Notes: generated by a model from the letters alone, not told the origin. DNA of 64,000 bases from Granulicella tundricola MP5ACTX9 (GCF_000178975.2 NC_015058.1:62001-126000); one strand, 5' to 3'. Positions 34,462-44,514 are shown, numbered from the stretch's first letter. Translations and numbers: made by a program.

Positions 34462-34836
34462 ATGAGACAAGCGGTCCCGTCCTTAGCTGCCGATAGCCAA
34501 GCACAAATAAATTCTGCAAATCCGGGTGAGTTGAGCCGTTTCAAGGCAGAGTTTTTCAAAGCGCTCGCTCACCCTTTGCGTATCCGGATTGTTGATGAGC
34601 TCCGCAATGGAGAAGTCGGTGTGACTCATCTCTGCGCCAGGCTTGAGGTTGAGCAAAGCTCGCTATCGCAACAACTCGCAGTACTCAGGGCGAGGTACAT
34701 CGTCAACGCACGTAAAGATGGCCTTAGTGTTCTCTACTCGATACGCGACCCCGAGATTTTTAGCCTGCTTGATGTGGCTAAGAGAATCTTCAATAAACAC
34801 CTGGTCGGTGTTCAGGGCATGTTGGCCAACTTGTAA
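34462..34836 (+). CDS. ArsR-family transcriptional repressor
   Basis: 124 aa from the ATG at 34462 (GGAGAGGGA upstream). Winged helix: FKALAHPLRIRIVDELRNGE (about 30-50), VTHLCARLEVEQSSLSQQLA (recognition helices, about 52-72) and VNARKDGLSVLYSIRDPEIF (wing). One Cys lies in the helix equivalent to the CxC metal site of ArsR. It is likely the metal sensor for the following membrane protein, heavy-metal ATPase and MbfA genes. Confidence 0.88.
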   Translation: MRQAVPSLAADSQAQINSANPGELSRFKAEFFKALAHPLRIRIVDELRNGEVGVTHLCARLEVEQSSLSQQLAVLRARYIVNARKDGLSVLYSIRDPEIFSLLDVAKRIFNKHLVGVQGMLANL

Positions 34837-34884
34837 CTGGTCGCAAAAAATGTGGTTGCCAACTGCCTATCTTGGAGATTGTTT

Positions 34885-35091
34885 ATGATGAATAGCTTCG
34901 TCAGTATCGGAATTGGTTGGTTCTTGGGATTCGTCTTTGGAGTTGGCTGCTCATTGGTGGTGCTGTATGCCATCTATTTAGGCGGTTACAAAAAAGCAAT
35001 AGAAGATTCTATGCTGACACCGCCGCCGGAAAATTACATCCGGTTACATTTGAAAGCGGAGCGGGCGCTAATACCTTCCGCAGTTCATTGA
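34885..35091 (+). CDS. small single-pass membrane protein
   Basis: 68 aa: FVSIGIGWFLGFVFGVGCSL continuing VVLYAIYLGGYK forms one or two membrane segments with a Gly-zipper-like pattern, then a charged tail. It lies between ArsR and the metal ATPase. Not recognised. Confidence 0.6.
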   Translation: MMNSFVSIGIGWFLGFVFGVGCSLVVLYAIYLGGYKKAIEDSMLTPPPENYIRLHLKAERALIPSAVH

Positions 35092-35359
35092 ATCCTTCCT
35101 CGCCGCTCGATGCTGGCCGGCATGTCAAGGAGTGCGAGGAACGGTGCGCCGAAATTAGGAGGGTGTGCTTGTCATTCTCAATCGCCTCGCCGGTGTGCCA
35201 TATCCGCTCTGGCAACAGGAAGTGGACAGCGTGAATCCGCAAGCCATTGAGACCCTACCCTCCAATCAAGCAGCAACATCCGAGTAATCTGGGAATTTAC
35301 ACTGCGAAAGTGAGCAGAACGACACAGAGGCTAGGGGTCTATGGGAACATACTCTCCGG

Positions 35360-37584
35360 ATGGCGATATTCAGGCGTGCTATCGATCAGAATGCTAAAAA
35401 GCTCGGGCCCGGTGCCTGTCCGAGGTCTGAAACGACTCCGTCATCGCAGAAGGGCGATCTCCGAAGCATCCACATTCAATACACCTGTCCCATGCATCCA
35501 CAAATCTTGCAAGATAAGGCAGGATCATGCCCCATCTGCGGGATGACACTAGAGCCACTGACAGTGACCGGCGAGGACACAAATCCTGAAACTGTCAAGA
35601 TGGCGCTACGGCTCTGGATGTGTATCGGCTGCACACTGCCGCTGTTCGTCGTCATGATCCTGGACATGTTCCCAGGTCGCCTCATCCAGCATCTCCTCGC
35701 AGGTCCAATCCTCGGATGGGTTGAGTTGGTGTTCGCAACCCCTGTCGTTCTTTGGGGGGGGGGTGGCCATTTTTCCAGCGTGGATGGACTTCGATCATCA
35801 GCCGCCAACTGAATATGTTTACACTCATCGCCATTGGCGCAGGCTCGGCGTACCTATACAGCGTCGCAGCGGTCGTTTTTCCCAAACTGTTCCCTACATC
35901 GTTTCGGAATATGTCGGGCCAACTCGGGCTCTACTTTGAAGCAGCTGCAGTCATCACCGATCTTGTTCTCCTCGGCCAGGTTCTTGAACTGAAGGCCCAA
36001 AGTCAGGCCAGCGGTGCGATTCGAGCACTTCTGGGCCTCACCCCGAAGACCGCTCGCCGAATCTCCGCCGACCAAACAGATCAAGATGTCGACTTGAAGG
36101 ACATCCAGGTGGGCGACAGGCTCCGAGTTCGTCCCGGTGAGAAGATTCCGACAGATGGCGTGTTGATTCAAGGCGAGAGTTCCGTTGATACATCGATGGT
36201 GAGCGGTGAGGCTATCCCCATTGAAAAAGTGACGGATGCCAAGGTGACTGGTGGAACGATCAACGGTACGGGCAGCTTCGTGATGAGGACGGAACGTGTG
36301 GGAGCGGACACTCTGTTAGCCCAGATTGTGAAGATGGTCACTGAAGCTGAGCGTACGCGCGCTCCGATTCAACGCCTGGCAGACGTTGTCGCTTCCTACT
36401 TTGTGCCAGCGGTTCTGCTATCAGCACTCATCACCTTTGCGGTGTGGTCCGTTTATGGTCCGCAGCCGCATTACGCTCACGCCTTAGTCAATGCTGTAGC
36501 TGTACTCATCATTGCCTGCCCCTGTGCGCTTGGTCTGGCCGCGCCGATGGCAATAAAGGTCGGCACTGGGAGAGGGGCGAAAGAAGGTGTGCTTATCAGC
36601 AACGCTGAGTCCCTGGAGATTCTGGAAAAGGTGGATACCCTTGTTGTCGATAAAACCGGTACGCTCACCGAAGGAAAGCCAACCCTGACTGGACTTATCT
36701 GCGTCGATGGATTCACTGACAGCGAGTTGCTGCAATCTACAGCTAGTCTTGAGAATGCCAGCGAACATCGGCTCGCACAAGCCATTCTTAAAGCGGCCAA
36801 AACCAACAAGCTAACTCTGCTCAAAGTAGATGGCTTTGCATCGGTGCCGGGCAAAGGCGTCCGCGGGACGATCGGCGGGAGACAGATTGCCGCCGGCAAT
36901 CTAGCATTCATGACGGATCTCGGTGTCTCGCGTGAACCTCTGCGACTGAAGGCCGAAGCACTTCAAAAAGAAGGAGCGACGGTAATGTACATCGCGCTGG
37001 GAGGCAGATTTGCGGGACTGATCGCGGTGGCTGACCCGATCAAAGTCTCAGCGGGCGAGGCGATTAAGCAGTTGAAAAAAGAGGGCATTAAGGTGGTCAT
37101 GGTCACAGGCGATAACCACATCACTGCAAAGGCGGTCGCCCGTAAGCTCGGTATCGACTTCGAAGCCGATGTGCTGCCCGACAAGAAGGCCGCGATTGTC
37201 AAGAAGCTCCAGGAGGCTGGCGCTACTGTCGCGATGGCCGGGGATGGAGTTAATGATGCTCCCGCGCTGGCACAAGCACACGTCGGGATCGCCATGGGGA
37301 ATGGTACTGACGTAGCGATAAAGACTGGCGGAGTTACCCTCGTCAACGGTGATCTTGTTGGTATTTTGAAAGCTCGCCGTTTAAGTCATCTCACCATGAA
37401 CAACATTCGCGAAAATCTGTTCTTTGCCTTCTTCTACAACGCCCTTGGTGTTCCTGTGGCGGCAGGTGTTCTCTACCCCGCGTTTGGGATTCTCTTGAAC
37501 CCGATGATTGCCGCTGTCGCAATGAGTATTAGTTCGCTTTCGGTGATTGCTAATGCTTTGCGCCTGCGCATGGTCAAAATTTGA
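35360..37584 (+). pseudogene. heavy-metal P1B-type ATPase, frame broken at a 10-G tract
   Basis: Two overlapping frames (35360-35812 and 35752-37584) together encode one ATPase. The first has the metal-binding domain YTCPMHPQ...GSCPICGMTL and the first membrane helices up to PVVLWGG. The second continues [20 protein letters not shown], then TGES-like SGEAIPIE, the transport motif [10 protein letters not shown], phosphorylation site [28 protein letters not shown] and [10 protein letters not shown]. The break is at ten Gs (35754-35763). Eight Gs would restore WGGWPFF and a 740-aa protein of normal CopA/CopB length; eleven would also restore the frame. CPC and the His/Cys N-domain suggest Cu+ or Ag+ export. 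Alternatives are a phase-variable tract or a sequencing error. Confidence 0.88.
35754..35763 (+). repeat. 10-G homopolymer at the ATPase frame break
   Basis: Ten consecutive Gs inside the codons for the conserved WGGW of the metal ATPase. At this length the ATPase is out of frame. Confidence 0.95.
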
Positions 37585-38798
37585 GCGAAGCGGTAGATCC
37601 TATCCCACAATCGGACGAGGTACCCGGTTTACTTGCATTACTGGAAGCCAACTGGCAGTCCGAGATGGAGGACCACGCGACCTACAAAGCTTTCGCTGCG
37701 CGTGAATCTGACCCTCGCCGGCGCAATGTCATGAGAGGACTTGCTGCAGCAGAGCGACATCATGCTCACCTATGGGCTCATGAGATTGGCACCCTCGACG
37801 AAAGGAAGCTGGGTTACTCCGGCCCCCCTGAAGGCCTTGCCCCGGTGAACGCTAAAGAGAACGCCAACATTGACAGCCAGCTACAACATCTAAAAATTCA
37901 CGAAAGAAGCGAGATTGACCGTTATAGCAAGCAAATGCACACTCTCAAGAATGAAGCTTGCCATAAGATCCTGCTGGAGGTGATCGCTGACGAGAACGAG
38001 CACTACAAAGCTCTGAGTAATTTGATCCGCGCCCGGCCACCACTCCCGATGATGGATGGATCTCAGGCCAGAAAAGCCCTTGCTACGTTATTGGCTGCTC
38101 GGAAGAAGCGCCATCTGGAGGCAGCTGGATGGCTCAACGATGCCGTCTACGCGGCCCATGATGGGCTTGGCTCGATCTTTGGCATTGTGTCTGGGGTCGC
38201 GGGGGCGACCTTTGGGAAAAGTCACTACGTTATGATTGCAGGCTTGGCGGGAATGGTCGGAAGCGCCCTATCTACCGGTACAGGAGCTTATCTTACGGCG
38301 AGAAGTGAAAGAGAACTCTATGAGGCTGAGATTGTTCGCGAACGTCAAGCCGTGGACTACGACGAATCTGAGTCACGGGAAGTTTTGGCGCTCAGCCTCC
38401 AGGTTCGTGGCCTTCCGGAAGACGTTGCCGAACGACTCTCGCACCTTTTAGCGGAAAACAAAGAAGGTTTCGTCAAAGCACTCGCGCGCATCAGGGCGAA
38501 TGTGTCTGAAGAAAACCTCAGTGACCCCTGGCGCGCAGCCTTAACCGGCGTTGTGGCTACGGCGGTCGGTGCGTTCGTCCCCATCATTCCATTCTTCTTC
38601 CTTTCAGGTATGCCTGCCATCGCTTCTGCTGCCGTTGTCTCCCTCTGTGCTCACTTCGCGGTTGGCGCGTCGAAGTCTCTCATGACCGTGCGACCGTGGT
38701 GGCGATCGGGCCTTGAATTGACTGCCTTTGGTGCAGTCGAAGGTCTCACCACGTTTGCTATAGGGATAGCCTTGGGAAGAATGGTCGGCACGGCCTAG
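37581..38798 (+). CDS. MbfA-type ferritin-VIT1 iron exporter
   Basis: 405 aa, TTG start overlapping the ATPase stop by 4 nt. Residues about 15-165 are a ferritin-like domain with di-iron ligands in [38 protein letters not shown] and [11 protein letters not shown]. Residues about 180-405 are a VIT1/CCC1 transporter with [40 protein letters not shown] (cytoplasmic metal-binding loop) and five membrane segments ending [19 protein letters not shown]. MbfA in Agrobacterium and Bradyrhizobium exports iron and protects against peroxide at low pH. Coupling to a metal ATPase under an ArsR regulator suggests a shared metal-stress operon. Confidence 0.9.
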   Translation: MSEAVDPIPQSDEVPGLLALLEANWQSEMEDHATYKAFAARESDPRRRNVMRGLAAAERHHAHLWAHEIGTLDERKLGYSGPPEGLAPVNAKENANIDSQLQHLKIHERSEIDRYSKQMHTLKNEACHKILLEVIADENEHYKALSNLIRARPPLPMMDGSQARKALATLLAARKKRHLEAAGWLNDAVYAAHDGLGSIFGIVSGVAGATFGKSHYVMIAGLAGMVGSALSTGTGAYLTARSERELYEAEIVRERQAVDYDESESREVLALSLQVRGLPEDVAERLSHLLAENKEGFVKALARIRANVSEENLSDPWRAALTGVVATAVGAFVPIIPFFFLSGMPAIASAAVVSLCAHFAVGASKSLMTVRPWWRSGLELTAFGAVEGLTTFAIGIALGRMVGTA

Positions 38799-38806
38799 CT
38801 GTGCCG
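38786..38806. terminator. hairpin between convergent mbfA-like and L,D-transpeptidase genes
   Basis: CGGCAC and GTGCCG pair around a 9-nt loop that itself contains GGCCTAGC, spanning the mbfA-like stop; GTTTCC follows. It is probably a bidirectional terminator, though the T-run is weak. Confidence 0.35.
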
Positions 38807-38811
38807 GTTTC

Positions 38812-39804
38812 CTACGGTTCAGACTCGATGACTGTCAAACTCTTTCCTGTTCCGCTCGCCAGAAGAGAATCAGAGGTCACAACGAGAGTCACACCAGGAG
38901 ACAACACTGCGTCCAGAGCGCTTCGGAAAGCATCGGGCATCGTCACCCGTGATCTTTCAGATATCGGCAATTCCCGGGTCCCCACCCAGCTTTGGCCAGG
39001 AAGCGGTAGCTGTACCCAGTGGTATCCCAGCGTGTCCACCTTCGAAAGGCTGTAGGCGGTCGTCTCGGTGACCGCGCCTGTGACGGTAACTGGAGTCGAT
39101 CCGATAAGCACTCCGTTCCTGAGCACCACCAAGCGATGGTCCGCCGCGCTCAAGATGAGGGACACTGGGCCCGAAGATGACTTCTGAGGCGCCCAGATCG
39201 CTCCGCCAGCATCCTCCGCCTTCGAGGATGCCTCGCTCTGCAGCAAATCGGGAACGGGAGCGAATCGGGGCACTTCATCTAATTCCGTGATCACGACAGT
39301 CATGCCTCGTGCTGTCGTGCCGTATAAGAGCTTCGCGAACGCCATCGGCATCCGGATGCACCCGTGTGAAGCGGGATATCCAGGGAGGTTTCCGGCATGC
39401 ATCGCGACACCTGACCAAGTCAACCGTTCCATGTACGGCATGGGGGCCGAATCGTACAGATTTGATTTGTGATGGACCTTTTTCTGTAACACCGTGAACA
39501 CGCCGGTAGGGGTTTGATGCCCCGGCTTGCCAGTCGATACTGTGGCTACACCAATCAGGACTCCGTTTCGATAAACATAGACCCGCTGCGATTTGAGACT
39601 GATTACGGCAAGTACCGGACCCGAGGGCGCCACCATAGGAGCCCAAAGGTATTGGCCGGGCTTGAGCGCCTCTATGCCTCCCGCGAGATCTGAAGACAAA
39701 GCATTTGAGCTTTGCGCCCATGATGGGCCGGTAACTGCCCCAAGGCAGATGAGAGCGCCGACAAAGTTCCGGAGGAATCTCCGTCTCAATCTTTCAGTAT
39801 TCAT
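38812..39804 (-). CDS. L,D-transpeptidase (YkuD family)
   Basis: 330 aa with an N-terminal signal sequence (FVGALICLGAVTGPSWAQ). The YkuD domain (about 60-180) has the catalytic His in VAMHAGNLPGYPASHG and Cys in SHGCIRMPMAFAKLL. A second beta-domain (about 210-330) with VSLILSAADHRLVVLRNGVL and LGYHWVQLPLPGQSWVGTRE repeats the YkuD-like N-terminal fold without the catalytic motif. It acts in the periplasm, crosslinking peptidoglycan or attaching proteins to it. It overlaps the upstream DUF1275 gene by 4 nt. Confidence 0.93.
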   Translation of the reverse strand: MNTERLRRRFLRNFVGALICLGAVTGPSWAQSSNALSSDLAGGIEALKPGQYLWAPMVAPSGPVLAVISLKSQRVYVYRNGVLIGVATVSTGKPGHQTPTGVFTVLQKKVHHKSNLYDSAPMPYMERLTWSGVAMHAGNLPGYPASHGCIRMPMAFAKLLYGTTARGMTVVITELDEVPRFAPVPDLLQSEASSKAEDAGGAIWAPQKSSSGPVSLILSAADHRLVVLRNGVLIGSTPVTVTGAVTETTAYSLSKVDTLGYHWVQLPLPGQSWVGTRELPISERSRVTMPDAFRSALDAVLSPGVTLVVTSDSLLASGTGKSLTVIESEP

Positions 39805-40529
39805 ATCAACCTCCTAAGGTCGTCCAGTGCAGGTAACGCTGCAAGGATAAGTAGAGTCACCGCCACAGGGATCGTGAACTTAAATCCAATATGATGAAAG
39901 CCCAGCGCACCCACGACGCCCCCAACGAAGAACAGACCGATCAGTGATCCCAGCAAACTGAGTTTTCTGACGTCTACATTCGCCAGGGGCGGAGTGCCGC
40001 TCAGTTGGCCATAAAGCATTCTTCCAAGCTTGACTCCGACATCGGTGACCATCCCCGTCAGGTGTGTCGTGCGGATCACCGCACCCGAGATTTTCGACAC
40101 AATCGCATTTTGCAACCCCATCGTGAAACACAACAATGCAACGGTGCCGAGAACTTCCTTGTCTTCAAATACGTGGCCCGTAAAACCAAACGCAAACAGA
40201 AGGAGCGACTCCAGGATCAGAGGCAACGCATACTCGCTATGGAGTGATCGCTGTCGTGCCCACCGAACCATCAACGACGTACATGTCGCTCCAGCTAGGA
40301 AAGAGAACACGGCTATGAAGCCGGCAAACAAGAGCGAAAGACTTCCTAACGCCAAGTTGTCCGCCATCGCAGAGACAATCCCAGACATGTGAGACGTATA
40401 CTGCCTGACCGCCAAAAATCCGCCTGCGTTGACCGCCCCCGCAATGAACGCGAGATAGCGTGCCAGGTGTCGATTGCTCTTCTGAGTGCGCTCGTGCCCC
40501 GTGAGCACCCGCAAATAACTAAATGGCAT
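39801..40529 (-). CDS. DUF1275 (YoaK-like) membrane protein
   Basis: 242 aa with about six membrane segments. Family marks: FIAGAVNAGGFLAVRQYTSH, MSGIVSAMADNLALGS, MGLQNAIVSKISGAVIRTTH and LTGMVTDVGVKLGRMLYG. The function is unknown. A second, distant copy lies at 44515-45252. It is translationally coupled to the L,D-transpeptidase (ATGA overlap). Confidence 0.92.
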   Translation of the reverse strand: MPFSYLRVLTGHERTQKSNRHLARYLAFIAGAVNAGGFLAVRQYTSHMSGIVSAMADNLALGSLSLLFAGFIAVFSFLAGATCTSLMVRWARQRSLHSEYALPLILESLLLFAFGFTGHVFEDKEVLGTVALLCFTMGLQNAIVSKISGAVIRTTHLTGMVTDVGVKLGRMLYGQLSGTPPLANVDVRKLSLLGSLIGLFFVGGVVGALGFHHIGFKFTIPVAVTLLILAALPALDDLRRLI

Positions 40530-40550
40530 GCGAATCCCCGGCGCGCTCCA

Positions 40551-41123
40551 TTACACAAGGTGAGGCGAGGTTTCGTCCGCGGGAAAATCAACACCCGTTG
40601 GGGAATCCGCTGATGCAGACACGGCTTCTTTTGAAGGGTCGCTTTCGAGAGGACGCCTGTGCGACGAAACCCAACCAAACCCCTTAAGGCTGAGAGCTTC
40701 CGCTCCAATTCTCAAGCGGTAAGCAATTGACTGATGTGAAGACTCCCGTGCGAGACGAAACAGCACGTCAAGCAACTGCTCAGGGCGGCAGTGGCGATCG
40801 ATCGTTTCGTCATAAAGCTGATCGTCCAAATCCAGTTCAGAGTTTCCGAAGATCAGAATTCTGGCCCCTGGATAGTAGAGTCGTACTTCTTGTGCCAGTT
40901 TGCTAAGGGTCGGTTTACCGAGGCTCAGACTGAGGACTGCCACTTTTACATCTGTCTTTTGCAAGTCGGTTGCGGGGGGTACCTCATTGGAGGCGGCGAC
41001 ATAAGAGTCGGCCGCAGATAATAGCAGAACTCTAGCTGCTAGCAATCCGGGGTTGGGCTCAACAATCAAAATCCCCGATGGCAGAAGCTTAAAGAGTTTT
41101 GAAATGCTTCTCTGGAGCTTCAT
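40551..41123 (-). CDS. degenerate receiver-like protein
   Basis: 190 aa from the ATG at 41123, which has the ribosome site AGGAGGAG. Residues about 15-120 look like a CheY-type fold: GILIVEPNPGLLAARVLLLS, VKVAVLSLSLGKPTLSKLAQ, YYPGARILIFGNSE. The phosphorylated Asp position appears to be replaced by Leu-Ser, so it is probably a non-phosphorylated receiver. The C-terminal 70 residues are disordered. It is divergent from the LOV histidine kinase, about 500 bp away. Confidence 0.62.
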   Translation of the reverse strand: MKLQRSISKLFKLLPSGILIVEPNPGLLAARVLLLSAADSYVAASNEVPPATDLQKTDVKVAVLSLSLGKPTLSKLAQEVRLYYPGARILIFGNSELDLDDQLYDETIDRHCRPEQLLDVLFRLARESSHQSIAYRLRIGAEALSLKGFGWVSSHRRPLESDPSKEAVSASADSPTGVDFPADETSPHLV

Positions 41124-41640
41124 CCGTTCTCCTCCTCTACGAGTCTCATAAATTGAACGCTCCTTGACCCACGCCAAGATGGGCTGACGGAACAGCCTCA
41201 TTCTCCTCCTCCGGGATAAGGCTTTATGTATCGGATTGCACAATCTTGAAACGTCGCAAGGTGGAACTTTGACCGAAGGGTGCGGGTATATCCGGCGCGA
41301 CGAGAGAATCACATCGAAGGCACCAACGCAAAGGGGCAGATCAAGGTTCTTGACGTGGAGGAACCCAATGCAGCGGAAGACAGCTCGCCAGTGATTTTGA
41401 GATGCAAGCCGCCGTAACCGCGTAGAGGAAGAACTCGACGTTCTCCATGAAAATCAAGGTCATGTATGGCTTTCAGGAACAGAAAGCGCCATTTCGTCTG
41501 TCGACCAAACGAGAGCCATCTGCCTGGACCGAAGGAGCAAACCGGCCACAAAGAGTGATACGTACCATTTTGCTCACATTGGACATTGCACTTCTGCAAG
41601 ACTGGTGCAGAGTCGCAACTACCGAAAGGTTGCCTGCCTA

Positions 41641-43200
41641 ATGAAATTTGCAGACAAATATGAGTCCGAGCCGGCGGCAATCATCCGGAAGTCTGGCGCT
41701 GCTATATTTCTGGCCGATTCGCTTGAACAGCAAGACGTTCTAATGGCTTTAGGTGACCTGAAGATAGCGACAACCATTTTAGGTCCTCAAGATCGAGAGT
41801 TTCACCACCTGAGAAACTTTGAGTTTATTGTTGCGGATCATCTCATCGCAAAGGAGCTCGTTTTGTTTTTTGAAGAACATGAAGCAGACGCCGACGGAAT
41901 TAGCCCTGCCGTTATCGCAGTCACATCTAATGAGCTTGAGGATCCCTCGATCCTCACCCAAGAGGTTTGCAACTTTGACGGAGTTCTCAAGTTTCCGATG
42001 ACCGGGACGGAAATTTCAGCTCGCCTTTCGGTCATCATGCATGCGCACTGCGCCTTCGCAAAGCGCTACTCCGCGGCATGGAGGGAGCTACGTCTGAATC
42101 GAAGAATTTTCCGCTCGGTGACTGCAGGCATCTCCGTTGCGAGCGCTACACTCCCCGATCTTCCGATTGTCTATGTCAACCCAGCCTTCGAGGAGATGAC
42201 GGGCTACAGCCGGGCTGAAGTTCAAGGCCGAAACTGTCGCTTTCTGGAAGGTAATGAAAGAAGCCAGCCGGCACTAGCCATCGTGAGGGATGCGCTCAAG
42301 AACCGCCGCAAGGGCCTGGCCGTACTGAAAAACTTCCGGAAGGACGGTACACCCTTTTGGAACGAGCTCTCGTTATCGCCAATCATGGACGACGAGGGTC
42401 AACTGACTCACTATGTCGGAATTCAGACCGACGTCACCCAGCGTGTTGAGTTGGAATCGGCGCTGCGAGAAAGCGAGAAGCTCGCTGCAGTGGGGCGGTT
42501 AGCCTCTTCTATCGCACACGAGATTAACAACCCCCTCACCTCGGTCATGAACCTGATCTATCTCGCACAAGGAACCGACCCTTCGCAGGAAACAAAAGAC
42601 TATCTCGTCACTGCCGATAGAGAATTGCGACGGGTCAAGCTCATCACGGAACAGTCGCTCCGGTTCTTCCGGCAGTCGACCAAAGCGCAACCCACCACCG
42701 CTGCTGAACTCCTCGAACCAATCTTGGATCTCTACCAATCCCACGCCACCAACGCGCGCGTGACAATCAATCTCCGAGAACGTCCAAGTCGACCCATCGT
42801 GTGTATGGAAAGCGAAATCCGCCAGGTTCTGAGCAATTTAGTGGGAAACGCCATTCACGCAATGCAGGAACGTGGCGGACAGCTATCCCTTCGAAGCCGT
42901 GAGACGAGAAATCACGGTCGCGGGCGAGACGGACTGCTTTTCACTGTTGCGGATAGCGGCACGGGAATGAGTGCTGAAATCCTCAGCTCCATCTATAAAG
43001 CCTTCTACACCACCAAAGGTATCGGCGGCACTGGCCTCGGCTTATGGATTAGCTCAGAGATCGTTGCAAGACACCGCGGAAACATCCGAGTCAAGAGTAC
43101 CCAGAGCCCAGGATCTTCAGGAACGGTGTTTGAGGTGTTCTTGCCCTTCGATGGGATCGCGCCGTACAGGGAGGGTGTTGACATATCCCAGTTCTCTTAG
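41641..43200 (+). CDS. LOV-domain histidine kinase (blue-light sensor)
   Basis: 519 aa. Residues about 15-135 are a receiver-like domain without a clear phospho-Asp. Residues about 155-270 are a PAS domain with the LOV signature GRNCRFLEG; Cys199 is the residue that bonds to FMN in blue light. NFRKDGTPFWNELSLSP and THYVGIQTDVT are also as in LOV domains. The kinase part has H-box IAHEINNPLTS with His293, N-box LSNLVGNAIHAM, DSGTGMSAEI and GGTGLGLWIS. No membrane segment, so it is a soluble photoreceptor kinase. No complete response regulator is adjacent; the receiver-like protein at 40551 lacks the phosphoacceptor. The start at 41641 is the best of two. Confidence 0.9.
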   Translation: MKFADKYESEPAAIIRKSGAAIFLADSLEQQDVLMALGDLKIATTILGPQDREFHHLRNFEFIVADHLIAKELVLFFEEHEADADGISPAVIAVTSNELEDPSILTQEVCNFDGVLKFPMTGTEISARLSVIMHAHCAFAKRYSAAWRELRLNRRIFRSVTAGISVASATLPDLPIVYVNPAFEEMTGYSRAEVQGRNCRFLEGNERSQPALAIVRDALKNRRKGLAVLKNFRKDGTPFWNELSLSPIMDDEGQLTHYVGIQTDVTQRVELESALRESEKLAAVGRLASSIAHEINNPLTSVMNLIYLAQGTDPSQETKDYLVTADRELRRVKLITEQSLRFFRQSTKAQPTTAAELLEPILDLYQSHATNARVTINLRERPSRPIVCMESEIRQVLSNLVGNAIHAMQERGGQLSLRSRETRNHGRGRDGLLFTVADSGTGMSAEILSSIYKAFYTTKGIGGTGLGLWISSEIVARHRGNIRVKSTQSPGSSGTVFEVFLPFDGIAPYREGVDISQFS

Positions 43201-43403
43201 AGAAGTTGCACTTTCTGGGTTCTTAGGCGCTCGGCTCGCTTTAGAACAAAGGGCGAGGGTTCCAAAGGAAGACTTGCAGAAGTCTGCCACCGCGAAATGA
43301 ACACCTTCGCAGCTTGCAAGGAAGCTTCGCACTGCAGAGAGCTGAGTACTTCCCCTCGTTGAGAGGAACTACGCCTTTCCAAATCACGGAGTAAAGCCCT
43401 CAT
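43197..43403 (-). CDS. small hypothetical protein with strong ribosome site
   Basis: 68 aa: MRALLRDLERRSSSQRGEVL, then SLQAAKVFISRWQTSASLPL. ACAGGAGGAATTCAA precedes the ATG, an excellent ribosome site, which is the main reason to call it. It overlaps the LOV kinase stop by 4 nt in a convergent arrangement. Basic, helical, unrecognised. Confidence 0.5.
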   Translation of the reverse strand: MRALLRDLERRSSSQRGEVLSSLQCEASLQAAKVFISRWQTSASLPLEPSPFVLKRAERLRTQKVQLL

Positions 43404-43712
43404 TTGAATTCCTCCTGTGTCCCGTTTCGTGCCTTTACGCTTTCGCAACTCTAACTGGAACTAATTCTCGCTCCGCGAGCCCTTCCCGACTGTGCACTTA
43501 TGCTCACATTCCGACCGCTGCACGCCCCAAAAACCTCGATGAATGAGCTTTTCATATTTGTCGCAAACTGCTCATTCTCGACATCCGCTTGCAATGTGTT
43601 CACTAAGCGCATCAAATAAGTGTCACATGTTCGCGACATTGAACGATGTTGCACATCACTCAGATTTTTAGCATCGGTACATTTCTGTGGCCTATGAACG
43701 AGAGAGGCCCAA
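43404..43712. other. intergenic promoter region before the Crp/Fnr gene
   Basis: Divergent promoters of the small gene at 43403 and the Crp/Fnr gene at 43713 must lie here. No clear Fnr or Crp site (TTGAT-N4-ATCAA, TGTGA-N6-TCACA) was seen. Confidence 0.4.
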
Positions 43713-44480
43713 ATGCCACATCGGAAGCTGAAGGAATTCGACCCTGTAGCTTTCCTTGCTACCTCAGGACTGGGCCGCCGGATACTCCACATTAAGGCTA
43801 AAGGCACCATGTTTTCGCAAGGGGGACTTGCCGACTCCGTGTTCTACCTCCAAAAGGGGCGGGCCAAGCTGACAGTTGTCTCTAAGGCTGGTAAGGAAGC
43901 GACCATCACCCTCATTGCCGCTGGTGACTTTGTGGGCGAGGAGGCAGCTACTGCCATCGCCGGCCTGCATATGTCCACAGCAACAGCTATCACCGCCTGC
44001 TCAGTCTTGAAGATTGAACGTGAAGAGATGATGAGAGTCATCCATGATGAACATGCCTTTTCCGACCTCTTTGTCGCCTTCCTTCTGGAACGATCGATGC
44101 GGACGCAGGCGGATCTTGTCGACCAGTTGTTTAATTCGAGCGAACGGCGGCTGGCAAGGATTCTCCTCCTCATGGCGGACTTTGGAAAGCCTGGAGAGCC
44201 CGAAACCAAGATCCCGAAGATCACCCAGGAAACGCTAGCCGATATGATCGGGACTACCCGATCAAGGGTCAGTTTCTTCATGAATCGATTTCGGAAGATG
44301 GGCTTTATTGAATACAACGGACGCATCCACGTTCACAAGTCTCTCCTCAACGTTGTTCTTCACGATCAGCGACCTGGTGCCAACTCCATCAGTGCAGCTC
44401 TTCTTGACACAAAACGCGATAAGACAAAGCTGGCTGAGCGAGCATCAGCCTCGGCAAAAAGAAGTGAGGGCGGCATCTAG
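43713..44480 (+). CDS. Crp/Fnr-family transcriptional regulator
   Basis: 255 aa. The cyclic-nucleotide-like beta-barrel (about 20-140) has MFSQGGLADSVFYLQKGRAK and AAGDFVGEEAATAIAG. The dimer helix ends near SMRTQADLVDQLFNSSERRL. The winged helix (about 175-230) has TQETLADMIGTTRSRVSFFM as recognition helix and a C-terminal basic tail. No N-terminal Cys cluster, so it is not an iron-sulfur Fnr; effector unknown. The AGAGAGGCCCAA before the ATG is a usable ribosome site. Confidence 0.92.
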   Translation: MPHRKLKEFDPVAFLATSGLGRRILHIKAKGTMFSQGGLADSVFYLQKGRAKLTVVSKAGKEATITLIAAGDFVGEEAATAIAGLHMSTATAITACSVLKIEREEMMRVIHDEHAFSDLFVAFLLERSMRTQADLVDQLFNSSERRLARILLLMADFGKPGEPETKIPKITQETLADMIGTTRSRVSFFMNRFRKMGFIEYNGRIHVHKSLLNVVLHDQRPGANSISAALLDTKRDKTKLAERASASAKRSEGGI

Positions 44481-44514
44481 CGATGATGGCTCTTCAGCCA
44501 GAGCCATCTTGCAC

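Noticed and set aside
35166..35291. 41-codon GTG frame with GGAGG directly upstream
   Set aside because: The ribosome site touches the start codon and the product is unrecognised; perhaps a gene remnant.
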